Position numbers and translations under genes: made by a program. A DNA stretch of 64,000 nucleotides, from positions 90,047-154,046 of the forward strand of contig NZ_FRBI01000017.1 in NCBI RefSeq assembly GCF_900142575.1. Direction: 5' to 3'. Origin of the DNA: Actinacidiphila paucisporea (GTDB lineage Bacteria; Actinomycetota; Actinomycetes; Streptomycetales; Streptomycetaceae). Below are positions 9,288-18,023 of this stretch, piece after piece. The first letter of the stretch is position 1, and every line of letters begins with the position of its first letter. The notes below the pieces were generated by a model. That model saw only the letters and a program-made list of their open reading frames with translations. It searched no databases and was not told the origin of the DNA.

Positions 9288-9746
9288 CTATCGGTCGTGG
9301 AGGACGGTGGGTCGTGTGACGGGGACGACGGTGAGGAGGCCGTCGAGGCCTTTGTAGTCGTCGGGGTCGGTGGTGAAGAGGGGGAGTTCTTCGGCGATGG
9401 CGACGGCGGCGATCATGAGGTCGGCGACGCGGCGGCGGGGTCTGCGGCCGGCGCCTATGACGGCTGCGCGGACCCTGCCGTAGATGCGGGCGGCTTCGGT
9501 GTCGAAGGGGATGGGGTCGAACTCGTTCTCGGCGCGTTGCAGGATGTCGAGGCGGCGCCCCCGTTCCGTGTGCTCGTCGTAGTCGCTCTGCTCTTCGTTC
9601 CTGCGCACCTCGTTGGGTCCCGCGGACAGTTGGGCCAGGGTGATGGCGCTGATCGCCACCTCGGCGGGGAGTTCCGCGGGGTCGATCCATTTGCGCAGGA
9701 TGACGATGTTGGTGTCGAGCAGGCCCTGGGCGTACTCAGCGGGCAT
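9288..9746 (-). CDS. PIN-domain ribonuclease toxin (VapC-like), copy 1
   Basis: Protein of 152 aa with a PIN fold: first acidic residue in LLDTNIVIL (residues 9-17), second in ITLAQLSAG, third in VADLMIAAVAIA (Asp near 109), and FTTDPDDY near the end. These are the Mg-binding acids of VapC-type RNA endonucleases. It overlaps the antitoxin gene by 11 bp. A second copy at 29,333-29,791 differs at only 9 of 152 residues. All catalytic acids are kept in both. Confidence 0.88.
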   Translation of the reverse strand: MPAEYAQGLLDTNIVILRKWIDPAELPAEVAISAITLAQLSAGPNEVRRNEEQSDYDEHTERGRRLDILQRAENEFDPIPFDTEAARIYGRVRAAVIGAGRRPRRRVADLMIAAVAIAEELPLFTTDPDDYKGLDGLLTVVPVTRPTVLHDR

Positions 9747-10008
9747 AGGGGTCGTCCGTCTCCTGCTCGGCTGTGGCGTCCTGGTCGGCCCGGAACGCCT
9801 CCAGGGAGACGTCCGAGGCTGTGCGGGACATGGCGGCGAACTCCGAGCGTGGGACGAACCGTCGTCTGCGGCGCAGCGGGATCAGTTCCCCGATCTGGTG
9901 CCCGTCACGGGTGACGGTGAAGGACTGCCCGCCCTGGACGGCGTCCATGATCTCTTTGGACCGGCTCCGCAGGTCGCGCTGGGTGACCCATCGACCTCGG
10001 TACGGCAC
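9736..10008 (-). CDS. Phd/YefM-type antitoxin with altered N-terminus, copy 1
   Basis: Antitoxin of about 90 aa: TQRDLRSRSKEIMDAVQGGQ and FTVTRDGHQIGELIPL match the DNA-binding and dimerisation part of Phd/YefM antitoxins. The tail RADQDATAEQETDDPYAR would wrap the toxin. Compared with the intact copy at 29,781-30,050 (which starts MTAQPEI), sequence diverges abruptly just before TQRDL. The only start left is a GTG at 10008 with no ribosome-binding site. The promoter/operator side has been swapped, so expression is doubtful. Confidence 0.7.
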   Translation of the reverse strand: MPYRGRWVTQRDLRSRSKEIMDAVQGGQSFTVTRDGHQIGELIPLRRRRRFVPRSEFAAMSRTASDVSLEAFRADQDATAEQETDDPYAR

Positions 10009-10075
10009 GCGGACAGCTGGTCCGGCGCCCTGGCAGCCCTTGTCCGCCCAGCAGTCGATCTCTGCTGAGGCCAGG

Positions 10076-10114
10076 GCGCCCTGACCGCCGTATGTCGTAC
10101 GGCGGACAGGGCGC
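10076..10114. terminator. Strong hairpin terminator
   Basis: Inverted repeat GCGCCCTG-A-CCGCCGTA, loop TGTCG, then TACGGCGG-A-CAGGGCGC: 16 paired bases with one A/A mismatch. It lies 30 bp beyond the stop of the PPOX gene (minus strand) and could also insulate the toxin module. Confidence 0.7.
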
Positions 10115-10143
10115 GCGGATCCGTGTCTGGATCCGCGGCCGCG

Positions 10144-10563
10144 TCAGCCGGGCTGCTCGTTGTCCTTCAGCGCGCCCCATCCGTGCCAGCGGTCGATCTC
10201 GATCCACGCGCTGTAGCGGCGCCGGTCGCGCTGCCCGTAGTCCTTGCCCAGATACTGGCGGGACAGCCGGTCGATGCCGGACAGGTCGGTGTCCTCCTGC
10301 AGGTCGACGACGCGGCCGATGATGGTCACATGGGTGTACCAGCCGCCCTCGTCGAGCACGGTGAGCGAGACCCTGGGGTCGTTGCGCACGTGCTGGAGCC
10401 GCACGCGCCCCTCGTCCATGTTGATGAGCACACGCCCGTCGTCCCACAGGTACCACGTGGCCGCGGACACCGGCTGGCCGTCCCGGCGCAGCGTGGAGAT
10501 GACGGCGGGGTTGGCTTTCTCCAGCATGGCGACGGCGGCTTCGGGCAGGGGCGGCTTCGACAC
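10144..10563 (-). CDS. PPOX-class (F420/FMN) oxidoreductase
   Basis: Protein of 139 aa of the split-barrel flavin/F420 family: ANPAVISTLRRDGQPVSAATWYLWDDGRVLI is the classic first beta-hairpins, followed by DPRVSLTVLDEGGWYTHVTIIGRVV. The GTG at 10563 has a GGAGG site. Such enzymes bind F420 or FMN and reduce small molecules; the substrate is unknown. A terminator-like hairpin follows its stop. Confidence 0.85.
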   Translation of the reverse strand: MSKPPLPEAAVAMLEKANPAVISTLRRDGQPVSAATWYLWDDGRVLINMDEGRVRLQHVRNDPRVSLTVLDEGGWYTHVTIIGRVVDLQEDTDLSGIDRLSRQYLGKDYGQRDRRRYSAWIEIDRWHGWGALKDNEQPG

Positions 10564-10825
10564 GGGTCATCCTCCACGACGTAAGGCGGGACGCTACTCG
10601 ATCACCAGCATGATCGCCCGGGGCAGCGCCGCGCGCACGCACCGCCCCGCGCGCAGCCGGGTCTGGTGCTGCGAACTCCGGACCTCGAACTCCGAGAGCT
10701 GACCGGCCGGCAAGCCACTGTTGGCCGTGACCGTCAGCCGGAACCAGGGCTGGACGGTGGTGGGCAAGGTGAGTCGCTGTTGTCCCGTCCACGCCGGCAA
10801 CGCACCCCGCGTCATGGCCACCAAT
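10564..10825. other. Non-coding stretch
   Basis: About 260 bp between the PPOX gene start and the first tRNA-derived repeat. I see no gene or clear hairpin; long minus-strand frames here continue from antisense of other genes. Confidence 0.45.
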
Positions 10826-10868
10826 GGAGCGCATGACGGGAATCGAACCCGAGCTCCGAGCTTGGGAA
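10826..10868 (-). repeat. att-like tRNA-Gly 3' fragment 1 (most diverged)
   Basis: 43 bp matching the T-arm, variable loop and 3' anticodon arm of the tRNA at 37.87 kb, with several mismatches (GCAT for GGAT in the acceptor, CTCCGAG for CTCTGAG). The 5' half of the tRNA is absent. A tandem TGGTGCGG pair lies about 110 bp to the right at 10,979-11,000. Confidence 0.75.
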
Positions 10869-10978
10869 TCACGGGTGCTCTGTCGGCGTCCGTGCTGGTC
10901 AGCGGGACGTCCGGTCCTGAAGCGTCCACATGGACGAGGCTGTTGGTGACCGTGGTTGCCCGCGCCGTACCGCTGTGC

Positions 10979-11000
10979 GTGGTGCGGATGTGGTGCGGGG
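10979..11000. repeat. Paired TGGTGCGG repeats (putative integrase arm sites)
   Basis: Two copies of TGGTGCGG spaced 11 bp start to start. Similar pairs occur right of fragments 3-7 (about 16,696; 21,035; 29,303; 32,289; 35,104) and left of fragments 3 and 5 and of the tRNA (about 16,457; 29,070; 37,787). Position and spacing suit arm-type sites of a tyrosine recombinase; this is inference. Confidence 0.55.
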
Positions 11001-11130
11001 TCCGGCCCGTCCGTGTGCCGGCAGCGGCGTCAGGCGCCATGTCCCGAGGGGCGGTGCCGGGCTGACGGTCATGACCAGAGCTTGACACTACGTGCGGCGT
11101 GGAGGCGCGTTCTCCGGCTAGGCGCCTGAG

Positions 11131-12714
11131 GTGATGAGATTCGGCGCGGTGGTCGCGACCCTTCTTCTGGCTGCCGGGGCGGTCCTCGCAGCCCTCGGCA
11201 CCTCGCTCTGGTGGTGGGTGGCCGCGGTGCCTATCGCCCTCCTCGGACTCCTGGGCGCGTACGACCTGCTGCAACGGCGCCACTCGGTGCTGCGCAACTA
11301 CCCGGTGATCGGCCACGCCCGTTTCCTGCTGGAGAGCATCCGCCCGGAGTTGCAGCAGTACTTCATTGAGCGCAACTTCGACGGCCGGCCGTTCGACCGC
11401 GACACCCGAAGCATCGTCTACGAGCGCGCCAAAGGCACCGACGCCGAGGAGCCCTACGGCACCGAGCGCGATGTCTACCGCCCGGGCCACGAGTTCCTCG
11501 TACCGTCGATGGCCCCGCGGCCGGTGCCCGACGAGGCGCCACGCGTGCGGATCGGCGGCGCGGACTGCACCAAGCCGTACGACATGGCGCTGCTCAACGT
11601 GTCCGCCATGAGCTTCGGCTCGTTGTCCGCGCAGGCGATCCTGGCCCTGAACAAGGGCGCTGCCGGTGGCGGCTTCGCGCACGACACCGGAGAGGGCGGT
11701 CTGTCGGAGTACCACCTGCGGCACGGCGGCGACATCGTCTGGGAGATCGGCACCGGCTACTTCGGCTGCCGCACCGACGACGGGGACTTCGACCCCGAGG
11801 AGTTCGCGGACAAGGCCGCGCATGACAGCGTCAAATGCGTCTCGCTGAAGCTGTCGCAGGGCGCCAAGCCCGGTATCGGCGGGGTCCTGCCGGGTGCGAA
11901 GGTGAACGCGGAGATCGCCCGCGTGCGGGATGTCCCGCAGGGGAAGACCGTCGTCTCGCCGCCGTACCACCGGGTGTTCAGCACGCCCCGCGAGCTGATC
12001 CGGTTCATCGCCCGGATGCGGGAGCTGTCGGGCGGGAAGCCGGCCGGCTTCAAGCTGTGCGTCGGCTCGCGCAGCCAGTTCCTGGCGGTCTGCAAGGCGA
12101 TGATCGAGGAGGGCACCACGCCGGACTTCATCATCGTCGACGGCGCCGAGGGGGGCACCGGGGCGGCGCCGCTGGAGTTCGCCGACCACGTCGGCACCCC
12201 GCTCACCGAGGGCCTGGTCACCGTGCACAACGCCTTGGTCGGCGTGGGCCTGCGCGATCGGGTTCGGATCGGCGCGAGCGGCAAGATCGCCACTGGCAGC
12301 GACCTCGTCAAGCGCATGGTCCAGGGCGCGGACTACGGAAACGCCGCGCGCGCCATGATGTTCGCCGTCGGCTGCATCCAGGCGCAGCGTTGCCACACCA
12401 ACACCTGCCCGACGGGCGTCACCACCCAGGATCCCCGGCGCGCCAGGGCACTCGACGTCGGCGACAAGTCCGCCCGGGTGCAGCGGCTGCAGGAGTCGAC
12501 CGTCGCCAGCGCGCTTCAGATCATGGCGTCCATGGGCGTCACCGACCCGGCGCAGTTGCGCCCGCACATGCTGCGCCGACGGATCGACCCCTACACGGTC
12601 CGCTCCTACGACGAACTGTACGAGTGGCTGTCGCCGGGGCAGTTGCGGGCCGAGCCGCCCGCTTCGTGGGCGGCCGACTGGTCCGCCGCAGATCCCGACC
12701 GCTTCACCGTCTGA
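11131..12714 (+). CDS. Glutamate synthase-like FMN oxidoreductase (membrane-tethered)
   Basis: Protein of 527 aa. Residues about 4-45 form one or two membrane segments; the rest is the FMN-binding domain of glutamate synthase (GltS_FMN type). Landmarks: LLNVSAMSFGSLSAQAILALN, KLSQGAKPGIGGVLPG, DGAEGGTGAAP (FMN phosphate loop) and CIQAQRCHTNTCPTGV, the 3Fe-4S cysteine motif of the family. The glutaminase and central domains of true GltB are absent, so it is not a complete glutamate synthase. It starts at a GTG-ATG pair. It forms a likely two-gene unit with the pyruvate oxidase 34 bp downstream. The reaction is unknown. Confidence 0.85.
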   Translation: MMRFGAVVATLLLAAGAVLAALGTSLWWWVAAVPIALLGLLGAYDLLQRRHSVLRNYPVIGHARFLLESIRPELQQYFIERNFDGRPFDRDTRSIVYERAKGTDAEEPYGTERDVYRPGHEFLVPSMAPRPVPDEAPRVRIGGADCTKPYDMALLNVSAMSFGSLSAQAILALNKGAAGGGFAHDTGEGGLSEYHLRHGGDIVWEIGTGYFGCRTDDGDFDPEEFADKAAHDSVKCVSLKLSQGAKPGIGGVLPGAKVNAEIARVRDVPQGKTVVSPPYHRVFSTPRELIRFIARMRELSGGKPAGFKLCVGSRSQFLAVCKAMIEEGTTPDFIIVDGAEGGTGAAPLEFADHVGTPLTEGLVTVHNALVGVGLRDRVRIGASGKIATGSDLVKRMVQGADYGNAARAMMFAVGCIQAQRCHTNTCPTGVTTQDPRRARALDVGDKSARVQRLQESTVASALQIMASMGVTDPAQLRPHMLRRRIDPYTVRSYDELYEWLSPGQLRAEPPASWAADWSAADPDRFTV

Positions 12715-12748
12715 GACCCGTACGTCCTGTCCCCGAACTGGAGGAACC

Positions 12749-14512
12749 GTGGCCCGTACCGTTGCCCGCGTCATCGTGGACGCCCTGGCCGAACTCGGCG
12801 TGGGCCAGGTCTTCGGGGTGGTCGGCGATGCCCTGAACCCGTTGACCGACGCCATCCGCACCTCCGACGGCGTGGAGTGGGTGGGCTGCCGGCACGAGGA
12901 GGTGGCGGCGTTCGCCGCGAGCGCGCAGTCACAGCTCACCGGGGGACTCGGGGTCTGTATGGGGACGGTCGGTCCGGGCTCGGTGCACCTGCTCAACGGC
13001 CTCTACGACGCCGCCAAGAGCCACACTCCCGTGCTGGCCATAGCAGGCCAGGTCCCGCTGGCCGAACTGGGCAGCGACTACTTTCAGGAGGTCGACAACG
13101 ACGCCTTGTTCAGCGACGTCGCGGTCTTCCGCGCCACAGTGACCTCCCCGGAGCAGATGCCGCTGCTGCTGGAGACCGCGGTCCGCACCGCAATCGGGCG
13201 CAGGGGGGTCGCCGTGCTCTCCGTCCCCGGCGACATCGGGGAGAAGGAGCTCGACGCGGACCGGCAGTCCCGGTTCTCGCTCACCATGCCCACGACCCGG
13301 CCGGACGGCGACGCGGTCCGCGCCGCGGCCGCCCTGCTCGACCGGTCCGAGCGCGTCACCCTGCTCGTCGGCCGAGGCGCCCGGGACGCCCGCGACCAGG
13401 TTCTGGCCCTCGCCGAGCGGCTGGCGGCGCCCATGGTCCTGACGCTGAAGGCCAAGGAGGGCTTCGAGGGCGACAACCCCTTCCAGGTCGGCCAGACCGG
13501 CCTGATCGGCAACCCCGCCGCCGCCTCCAGCCTCCAGGAGGCCGACACCCTGCTCCTGCTCGGCACCGACTTCCCCTACCGCGACTGGTACCCCGAGGGC
13601 GCGACCGTGGTCCAGGTCGACACGGAACCGACCCACATCGGCCGCCGGGTTCCGGTCGAGATCGGTCTGGTCGGCGATGTCGGCGTGACCGTCAGGGACC
13701 TGCTGGCCGAGTTGTCCGGGACGTCGCCCGGTGGCGGCGACGCCCGTGACCGCGGGCACCTGGAGAAGGCGGTCGAGCACTTCGAGTCCTGGCGCGAGGG
13801 GCAGGCCCGACTGACCGCCCCCGACCACGACAAGGGCCTGATCGGCCGGGTCCGTTCGGCGCTGGACAACCGCGAGCACGCCATCCGCCCCGAGGCTCTG
13901 GCCGCCGCGGTCGACCGGCACGCCGCCGACGACGCGGTCTTCACCTCCGACACGGGCATGGCGACCGTCTGGCTTTCCCGCTTTGTCGAGATGCGCGGCA
14001 CCCGCCGGCTGCTCGGCTCGTACAACCTCGGCTCCATGGCCAATGCCATGCCGCACGCGCTGGGCGCACAGCTGCTGGACCGCGACCGCCAGGTCGTGGC
14101 GTTCTGTGGCGACGGTGGCCTGAGCATGCTGCTGGGCGACCTGATGACCCTCAAGACGTACGACCTGCCGGTCACGCTGGTCGTCTTCGACAACCGCCGG
14201 CTGGGCATGGTCAAGTTGGAGCAGGAGCAGTCGGGCCTTCCGGAGTTCGGCACCGTGCTGGACAACCCCGACTTCGCCGCCGTCGCGACGTCCCTCGGCC
14301 TCACCGGTATCCGCGTCACCGACCCCGCCGACCTCGACGAAGCCATCCGCACCGCCTTGGCCACCCCGGGCCCCGTCCTCCTCGACGTCCTCACCAACCC
14401 CGACGAGATCGCCGTCCCCGCCAAGCCCACCGTCCAGCAGGGCTGGGGGTTCGCCGTTGCCAAGATGAAGGAGGTCGTCCGCAGCCACGGTGACGACTCC
14501 TCTTCGGACTGA
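12749..14512 (+). CDS. poxB: Pyruvate oxidase/dehydrogenase (ThDP- and FAD-dependent)
   Basis: Protein of 587 aa, normal length for PoxB. It has an N-terminal ThDP pyrimidine domain with the catalytic glutamate in GCRHEEVAAFAAS, then a central domain (VTLLVGRGARDA, LLLLGTDFPYRDWYPEG). The C-terminal ThDP-binding domain carries the motif FCGDGGLSMLLGDLMTLKTY. Such enzymes decarboxylate pyruvate to acetate (with quinone reduction) or to acetyl phosphate. The GTG start at 12749 has GGAGG five bases before it. It follows the glutamate synthase-like gene and lies inside the oldest att-bounded segment. Substrate inferred from family. Confidence 0.85.
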   Translation: MARTVARVIVDALAELGVGQVFGVVGDALNPLTDAIRTSDGVEWVGCRHEEVAAFAASAQSQLTGGLGVCMGTVGPGSVHLLNGLYDAAKSHTPVLAIAGQVPLAELGSDYFQEVDNDALFSDVAVFRATVTSPEQMPLLLETAVRTAIGRRGVAVLSVPGDIGEKELDADRQSRFSLTMPTTRPDGDAVRAAAALLDRSERVTLLVGRGARDARDQVLALAERLAAPMVLTLKAKEGFEGDNPFQVGQTGLIGNPAAASSLQEADTLLLLGTDFPYRDWYPEGATVVQVDTEPTHIGRRVPVEIGLVGDVGVTVRDLLAELSGTSPGGGDARDRGHLEKAVEHFESWREGQARLTAPDHDKGLIGRVRSALDNREHAIRPEALAAAVDRHAADDAVFTSDTGMATVWLSRFVEMRGTRRLLGSYNLGSMANAMPHALGAQLLDRDRQVVAFCGDGGLSMLLGDLMTLKTYDLPVTLVVFDNRRLGMVKLEQEQSGLPEFGTVLDNPDFAAVATSLGLTGIRVTDPADLDEAIRTALATPGPVLLDVLTNPDEIAVPAKPTVQQGWGFAVAKMKEVVRSHGDDSSSD

Positions 14513-14515
14513 GGG

Positions 14516-15276
14516 ACGGCTGGCTGCGGGCTGGCCGCCGCCGGCTGCCCGTTGGCCGCTGCCCGCAGTCGGCCGTCCGGTGCCCGCCGCTGTCGCGGTG
14601 AAGCGCCGATGACCTGGGCGGCCTTCTTCTCGACCTTCTTGACGCCTGCTCGATCACTCGACTCGTACGGACCGTGTGTGCCGGCGCCCCGGGCCCCGAT
14701 ACCACCGCCGCTCCGACCGCGTGCGCGAACGAATGCCGCGTGCCAGTGGGCGGAGGGTTCCGCAAGGACATCGCCCACTTCGGCGCGCAACTGCTCCGGT
14801 GCCAGGTCGTCCTCTTCGCGCGAGGACGCGGCGATCGAGAAGTCCCCGCGGGAGTGGAAGACGTCCTCCATGGCGCGGGCGAGCCCCTCGCCGACGCGTT
14901 CGCGGACATCCAGACTGCGGCGGAGATCGTCGAGCCGGCTGCGGGTGAAGTACTCGGCGGCGACGGTCTGCGCGCACAGGGCACGCATCAGGCCCAGTTG
15001 CCTGCCGATATGGGAACCGGCGGGCACCTCGTCGGCGGTCTTCCAGACGCATGGGAAAGCGCCGAACCGCGCGGTTCTGGTGGCCGCTGCGGGCCGGACG
15101 TACCCGGGACGGCGGGCGCAGGCCGAGCGCCGCGCCCGCGCCGTGTCCGCACCTTCCGGCAGCGCACCCACCAGGAACCCGCCGCCGCCCGCGACGAGCG
15201 CGTACCCGCCGCCCGGCCCCAGGAGCACGTCGCCGGAGAGGCCCGGCACGCACACCAGCAATTCGCGCCTCCCCAT
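14516..15276 (-). pseudogene. Possible decayed hypothetical gene
   Basis: A minus-strand frame from an ATG at 15276 has normal amino-acid balance (MGRRELLVCVPGLSGDVLL; GLMRALCAQTVAAEYFTRSR; GLARAMEDVFHSRGDFSIAA). It finds no stop before running into antisense of poxB, so its own end is missing. I recognise no family. It may be the 5' part of a gene cut during island rearrangement. Confidence 0.3.
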
Positions 15277-15367
15277 TCGCCGCCCGATGGCACGGCAATG
15301 GCAAGCGGCCGGGTGATTGGTCTGAGCAGCGGCAAATCCCCGACCCGCTGAGCCGGAGCTTCTTTGC

Positions 15368-15410
15368 GGAGCGGATGACGGGAATCGAACCCGCGCTCTG
15401 AGCTTGGGAA
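15368..15410 (-). repeat. att-like tRNA-Gly 3' fragment 2
   Basis: 43 bp identical to the corresponding part of the tRNA at 37,869-37,911 (acceptor, T-arm, anticodon 3' arm). The tRNA 5' half is absent and no terminator hairpin precedes it on the left. Only a degenerate arm-repeat (GTGCG-TTGGTGGTGCGG) is visible near 15,525. Confidence 0.8.
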
Positions 15411-15642
15411 TCACGGGTGCCTGGTTCGCGTTTGCCCAGCTCACCTCGTCGAGGCTGCTCAATGAAGGTAAGCGGCTACGGGTTCGCGTTGTCTGTGGTT
15501 GGCCCTGGCGTACCCCTGCTACTCGTGCGTTGGTGGTGCGGCGACTCTCCGCTCGGGGTGCCCACGGCCGGGATCCTCTCCTGTGGAGGTGGCTGGTGCC
15601 CTTAACCTGGTATGAGACGGCAGCCCGCATGCGGCGAAGGGG
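15411..15642. other. Intergenic: att flank and toxin-antitoxin promoter
   Basis: 230 bp between att-like fragment 2 and the antitoxin start. It must hold the promoter of the toxin-antitoxin pair, but I cannot pick a -10/-35 with confidence. A GAAGGGG purine stretch serves as the ribosome-binding site. Confidence 0.4.
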
Positions 15643-15930
15643 ATGAACATGACCACTGCACCTGGCGGCGCACCGCGCTCGCTCGGCCCCGCGAGCACGG
15701 CGCATCCGCTGCGAACTATCCGTGACATCCGGGAGTCCCTGCCGGAGGACCAGGCCCGACACTTCGACGCGGAGCTCGCTGACACCGAGCTGGAGGCGCT
15801 GCCGCAGATGCTGAGCCGCTGGGTTCGCCTGGCTACCGACGGCTTCGAGGAGTTCCTGCTGTCCCAGCCCTTCGAAGGCCTGGAGTTCGGCGCACGCTCC
15901 TACGACGACGACCAGGCGGGCGATCGGTGA
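15643..15930 (+). CDS. Antitoxin-like partner of PIN toxin
   Basis: Acidic protein of 95 aa, starting MNMTTAPGG or at the second ATG six bases on. It has a helical core (HPLRTIRDIRESLPEDQARHFDAEL) and an acidic tail (DDDQAGDR). Its stop overlaps the GTG of the PIN toxin by 4 bp (GTGA), the usual antitoxin-first arrangement. The family is not recognised; the role is inferred from position. Confidence 0.7.
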   Translation: MNMTTAPGGAPRSLGPASTAHPLRTIRDIRESLPEDQARHFDAELADTELEALPQMLSRWVRLATDGFEEFLLSQPFEGLEFGARSYDDDQAGDR

Positions 15931-16355
15931 TCTACCTGCTCGATACGAACGTCGTCGCGGAACTCACCACGCGCCTTCGGCCCGATCCCCGTGTCGTGGC
16001 CTGGCTCCGTTCGACCGCGCGGCCCAACCGCTTCCTGAGCGTTATCACTGTGGCCGAGATCGAAGCCGGCGTAGCGGCCACCCCGGACCCGGTACGGCAA
16101 GGCCGGTACGCCGAGGTCCTGGCGGCTGCCCGACTGGAGTACCGGGACCGTATTGCGCCGATCGGCGAACGAGAGGCGGCCGCCTACCTCGCCGTCCACA
16201 AAGCGCTGAAAGCCGCCGGCACGAGTATCGACCCGCCGGACGCCCTCATCGCCGCCACGGCGGTGGCCAACGGCTGGACCGTAGCCAGTCGCAACATCAA
16301 GCATCTGGAGCGCACCGGTGCCGCGGTGATCAATCCCTGGGACTTCAACCCGTAG
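15927..16355 (+). CDS. PIN-domain ribonuclease toxin (VapC/FitB-like)
   Basis: Protein of 142 aa: MIYLLDTNVVAEL (first Asp), VITVAEIEAGV (Glu), DPPDALIAATAVANGWTVASRN (third acidic motif) and a hydrophobic C-terminus ending NPWDFNP. The motifs are complete, so it is probably active as an RNA endonuclease. It is not closely related to the PIN proteins at 9.3 and 29.3 kb. The module fills the small segment between att-like fragments 2 and 3. Confidence 0.88.
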   Translation: MIYLLDTNVVAELTTRLRPDPRVVAWLRSTARPNRFLSVITVAEIEAGVAATPDPVRQGRYAEVLAAARLEYRDRIAPIGEREAAAYLAVHKALKAAGTSIDPPDALIAATAVANGWTVASRNIKHLERTGAAVINPWDFNP

Positions 16356-16538
16356 CAGCGCCTCTGGAGCAGATCTGATGTCCAGCAGCGGAACAAGTCT
16401 GCCCTCGCCCTCCACCTGGCAACGCCGGCCTGGTGGGTGCTCCAATTGACCGCCAGATGTGGTGCGGACGTGGTGCGGGTTCTCAAATTGGGCTAGACAG
16501 CGTTGAAGGTCCAAGTCCATGACCTGGGCCTTTTCTGC

Positions 16539-16581
16539 GGAGCGGATGACGGGAACCGAACCCGCGCTCTGAGCTTGGGGA
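16539..16581 (-). repeat. att-like tRNA-Gly 3' fragment 3
   Basis: 43 bp matching the tRNA 3' half with two changes (GGGAACCGAA and GAGCTTGGGGA). The tRNA terminator hairpin (GGTCC...ATGACCTGGGCCTTTT) is kept just left of it. TGGTGCGG pairs flank it on both sides (near 16,457 and 16,696). Confidence 0.8.
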
Positions 16582-16734
16582 TCACGAGGGCCGCTGCTGG
16601 CTTGCCGCAGGTCAGAGGCGGTGGCCGACAGCAGCAGCATGGGGACTGCGCCCGACGGCGACCCTGGGTACCCGTGGTGTACCCCCCGAACTGGTGCGGA
16701 AGTGGTGCAGGGCGGGGACGGCACGGAGGGTGGG

Positions 16735-17142
16735 TCATTCGTGGCGTGCGGCCAAGTAGGCCCGAATCCTCAGGACGCGCGCGCGGCGGGCGTCCCAGGA
16801 CGCTGAGAAACCGTCTCCGCGGATCTCCGTACGAATTTCGCCGGGCGCGCCCGTCGTCAGGGTCACACTGTCCGCGCGGGAGCCGTACCAGCCGTCGATG
16901 CGCAGGTGGGAGATCCCTTCGAAGGTGAGGAAGAACTCGAAGGCGTTGAGTCCCTTCTCCGTCCACTCCCTCGGGGGTCGTTCCGGCAGGGAGTCCAGCG
17001 CGAACCCGAGCGTCAGGCTCGTGTCGCGCTCGTCGATGTGAACGGAGAAGAGGTCGAAGGAGGCCAGATCGGGCGGGCGAGTGTAGAGGCGCGCCAGGGC
17101 TTCCGAGCTATCCATGAGCCGCAGCCAGTCAGACCCGTCCAT
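16735..17142 (-). CDS. Imm50-like immunity protein, copy A
   Basis: Protein of 135 aa with the pattern LYTRPPDLASFDLFSVHIDERDTSLTLGFAL then FEFFLTFEGISHLRIDGWYG, resembling Imm50-type immunity proteins of polymorphic toxins. It is paralogous to the gene just upstream: both share the LTLGF/LTLRFDL and DGW/RGW motifs. It overlaps that gene by 14 bp. It lies downstream of the Rhs toxin remnant, so it is probably a banked immunity gene. Confidence 0.65.
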   Translation of the reverse strand: MDGSDWLRLMDSSEALARLYTRPPDLASFDLFSVHIDERDTSLTLGFALDSLPERPPREWTEKGLNAFEFFLTFEGISHLRIDGWYGSRADSVTLTTGAPGEIRTEIRGDGFSASWDARRARVLRIRAYLAARHE

Positions 17143-17695
17143 AGAACGTCTTCTCTCCCAGGTCGGGGAGGACGTCGTACCGCATTTGGTCGACCTTCCC
17201 GACGTAGTAGTGGTGGCCGCGGTCTGTGCCGTCGGCGCTGGATCGGTAGGCGCTCATCTTTCCGACGGTCAGGGAGTCGCTGCTGGAGAAGGTGAGGCGG
17301 GTGCCGCCTGCACCGAGCCGCACCAGGACCCTCCGCTCCTCCGTGGGCTCGATGTCCAGGGATCCTGTCACCGGGGGGTGCCACCCGCGCAGCAGGAAGT
17401 CGTCCACAGCGAGGAATTGCAGCTGGCACTGGAACATGTCGCAGCCGTTCTGCTCCCACTCCGGGCGCGGCCGGTCAGGGAAGCCCGAAAGGTCGAACCG
17501 CAGGGTGAGCGTCGGGCCACGGCGATCGAGGTACAAGGACCGCACCGTGACGGGTTCCAGCGGCGGGGGCGACGTGTAGAAGTCAGTGAGTACCGCCAGG
17601 TTGCGGACCAGTCCGGCCCAGGCTGGGGTCATAGTAGTAATGCTCCTCGGCTCCTGGAAGTTGGCCGTTCCTGGGTTCGTCGAATGGCCGGACAT
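17129..17695 (-). CDS. Imm50-like immunity protein, copy B
   Basis: Protein of up to 188 aa (an internal ATG, MTPAWAGLVRNL, may be the true start, giving about 167 aa). DFYTSPPPLEPVTVRSLYLDRRG and LTLRFDLSGFPDRPRPEW resemble Imm50. The C-terminal half (LRLGAGGTRLTFSSSDSLTVG-like) is longer than in copy A. The two genes form an overlapping pair, suggesting tandem duplication and divergence. Confidence 0.65.
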   Translation of the reverse strand: MSGHSTNPGTANFQEPRSITTMTPAWAGLVRNLAVLTDFYTSPPPLEPVTVRSLYLDRRGPTLTLRFDLSGFPDRPRPEWEQNGCDMFQCQLQFLAVDDFLLRGWHPPVTGSLDIEPTEERRVLVRLGAGGTRLTFSSSDSLTVGKMSAYRSSADGTDRGHHYYVGKVDQMRYDVLPDLGEKTFYGRV

Positions 17696-17744
17696 GGACA
17701 GGGGGCCGCTGGTATCCGGGCTCGCCGGGTGAGCGATGCCCTGT

Positions 17745-18005
17745 TCAGTGGTCCTGGAACGTGATCAAGTCACCGGAATCCGTCAGATGGTCCTCCTCCC
17801 GGAAATAGATCGGCCGGTGGTCCGCGTCGAACAGTTGTGGGCTCAACGCGCAAACGCGGTCCCACGGGGGGAAGTCCGCGGGCATCGCCCGCCAGGTGGT
17901 ACCGCCCGCGACCAGGTAGCGGACCGCGTCGAGCATCTGCCGGTGGCAGTAGCCCTTCGGCTGCCCGCCTCTGCCCTCCATCCAACCGGGCACCGGCAGC
18001 TGCAA
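17745..18005 (-). pseudogene. IS5-family-like transposase N-terminal remnant
   Basis: Residues GYCHRQMLDAVRYLVAGGTTWRAMP and FPPWDRV match the start (DUF4096-like region) of IS4/IS5-type transposases. After about 50 residues the sequence changes to FDADHRPIYFREEDHLTDSGD, unlike a transposase and perhaps the tail of another gene. No DDE residues and no inverted repeats are visible. The insertion sequence is dead. Confidence 0.6.
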
Positions 18006-18023
18006 GCGAGAGCAGGTGAAGGT

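Noticed and set aside
10594..12996. 800-codon minus-strand frame over the glutamate-synthase-like gene
   Set aside because: Shadow of the real gene: GC-rich codon structure keeps the antisense frame open; no motifs or ribosome-binding site.
13576..15762. 728-codon open frame on the minus strand
   Set aside because: Mostly antisense to poxB with serine/arginine-rich nonsense; only the part 14,516-15,276 has coding character and that is listed as doubtful.
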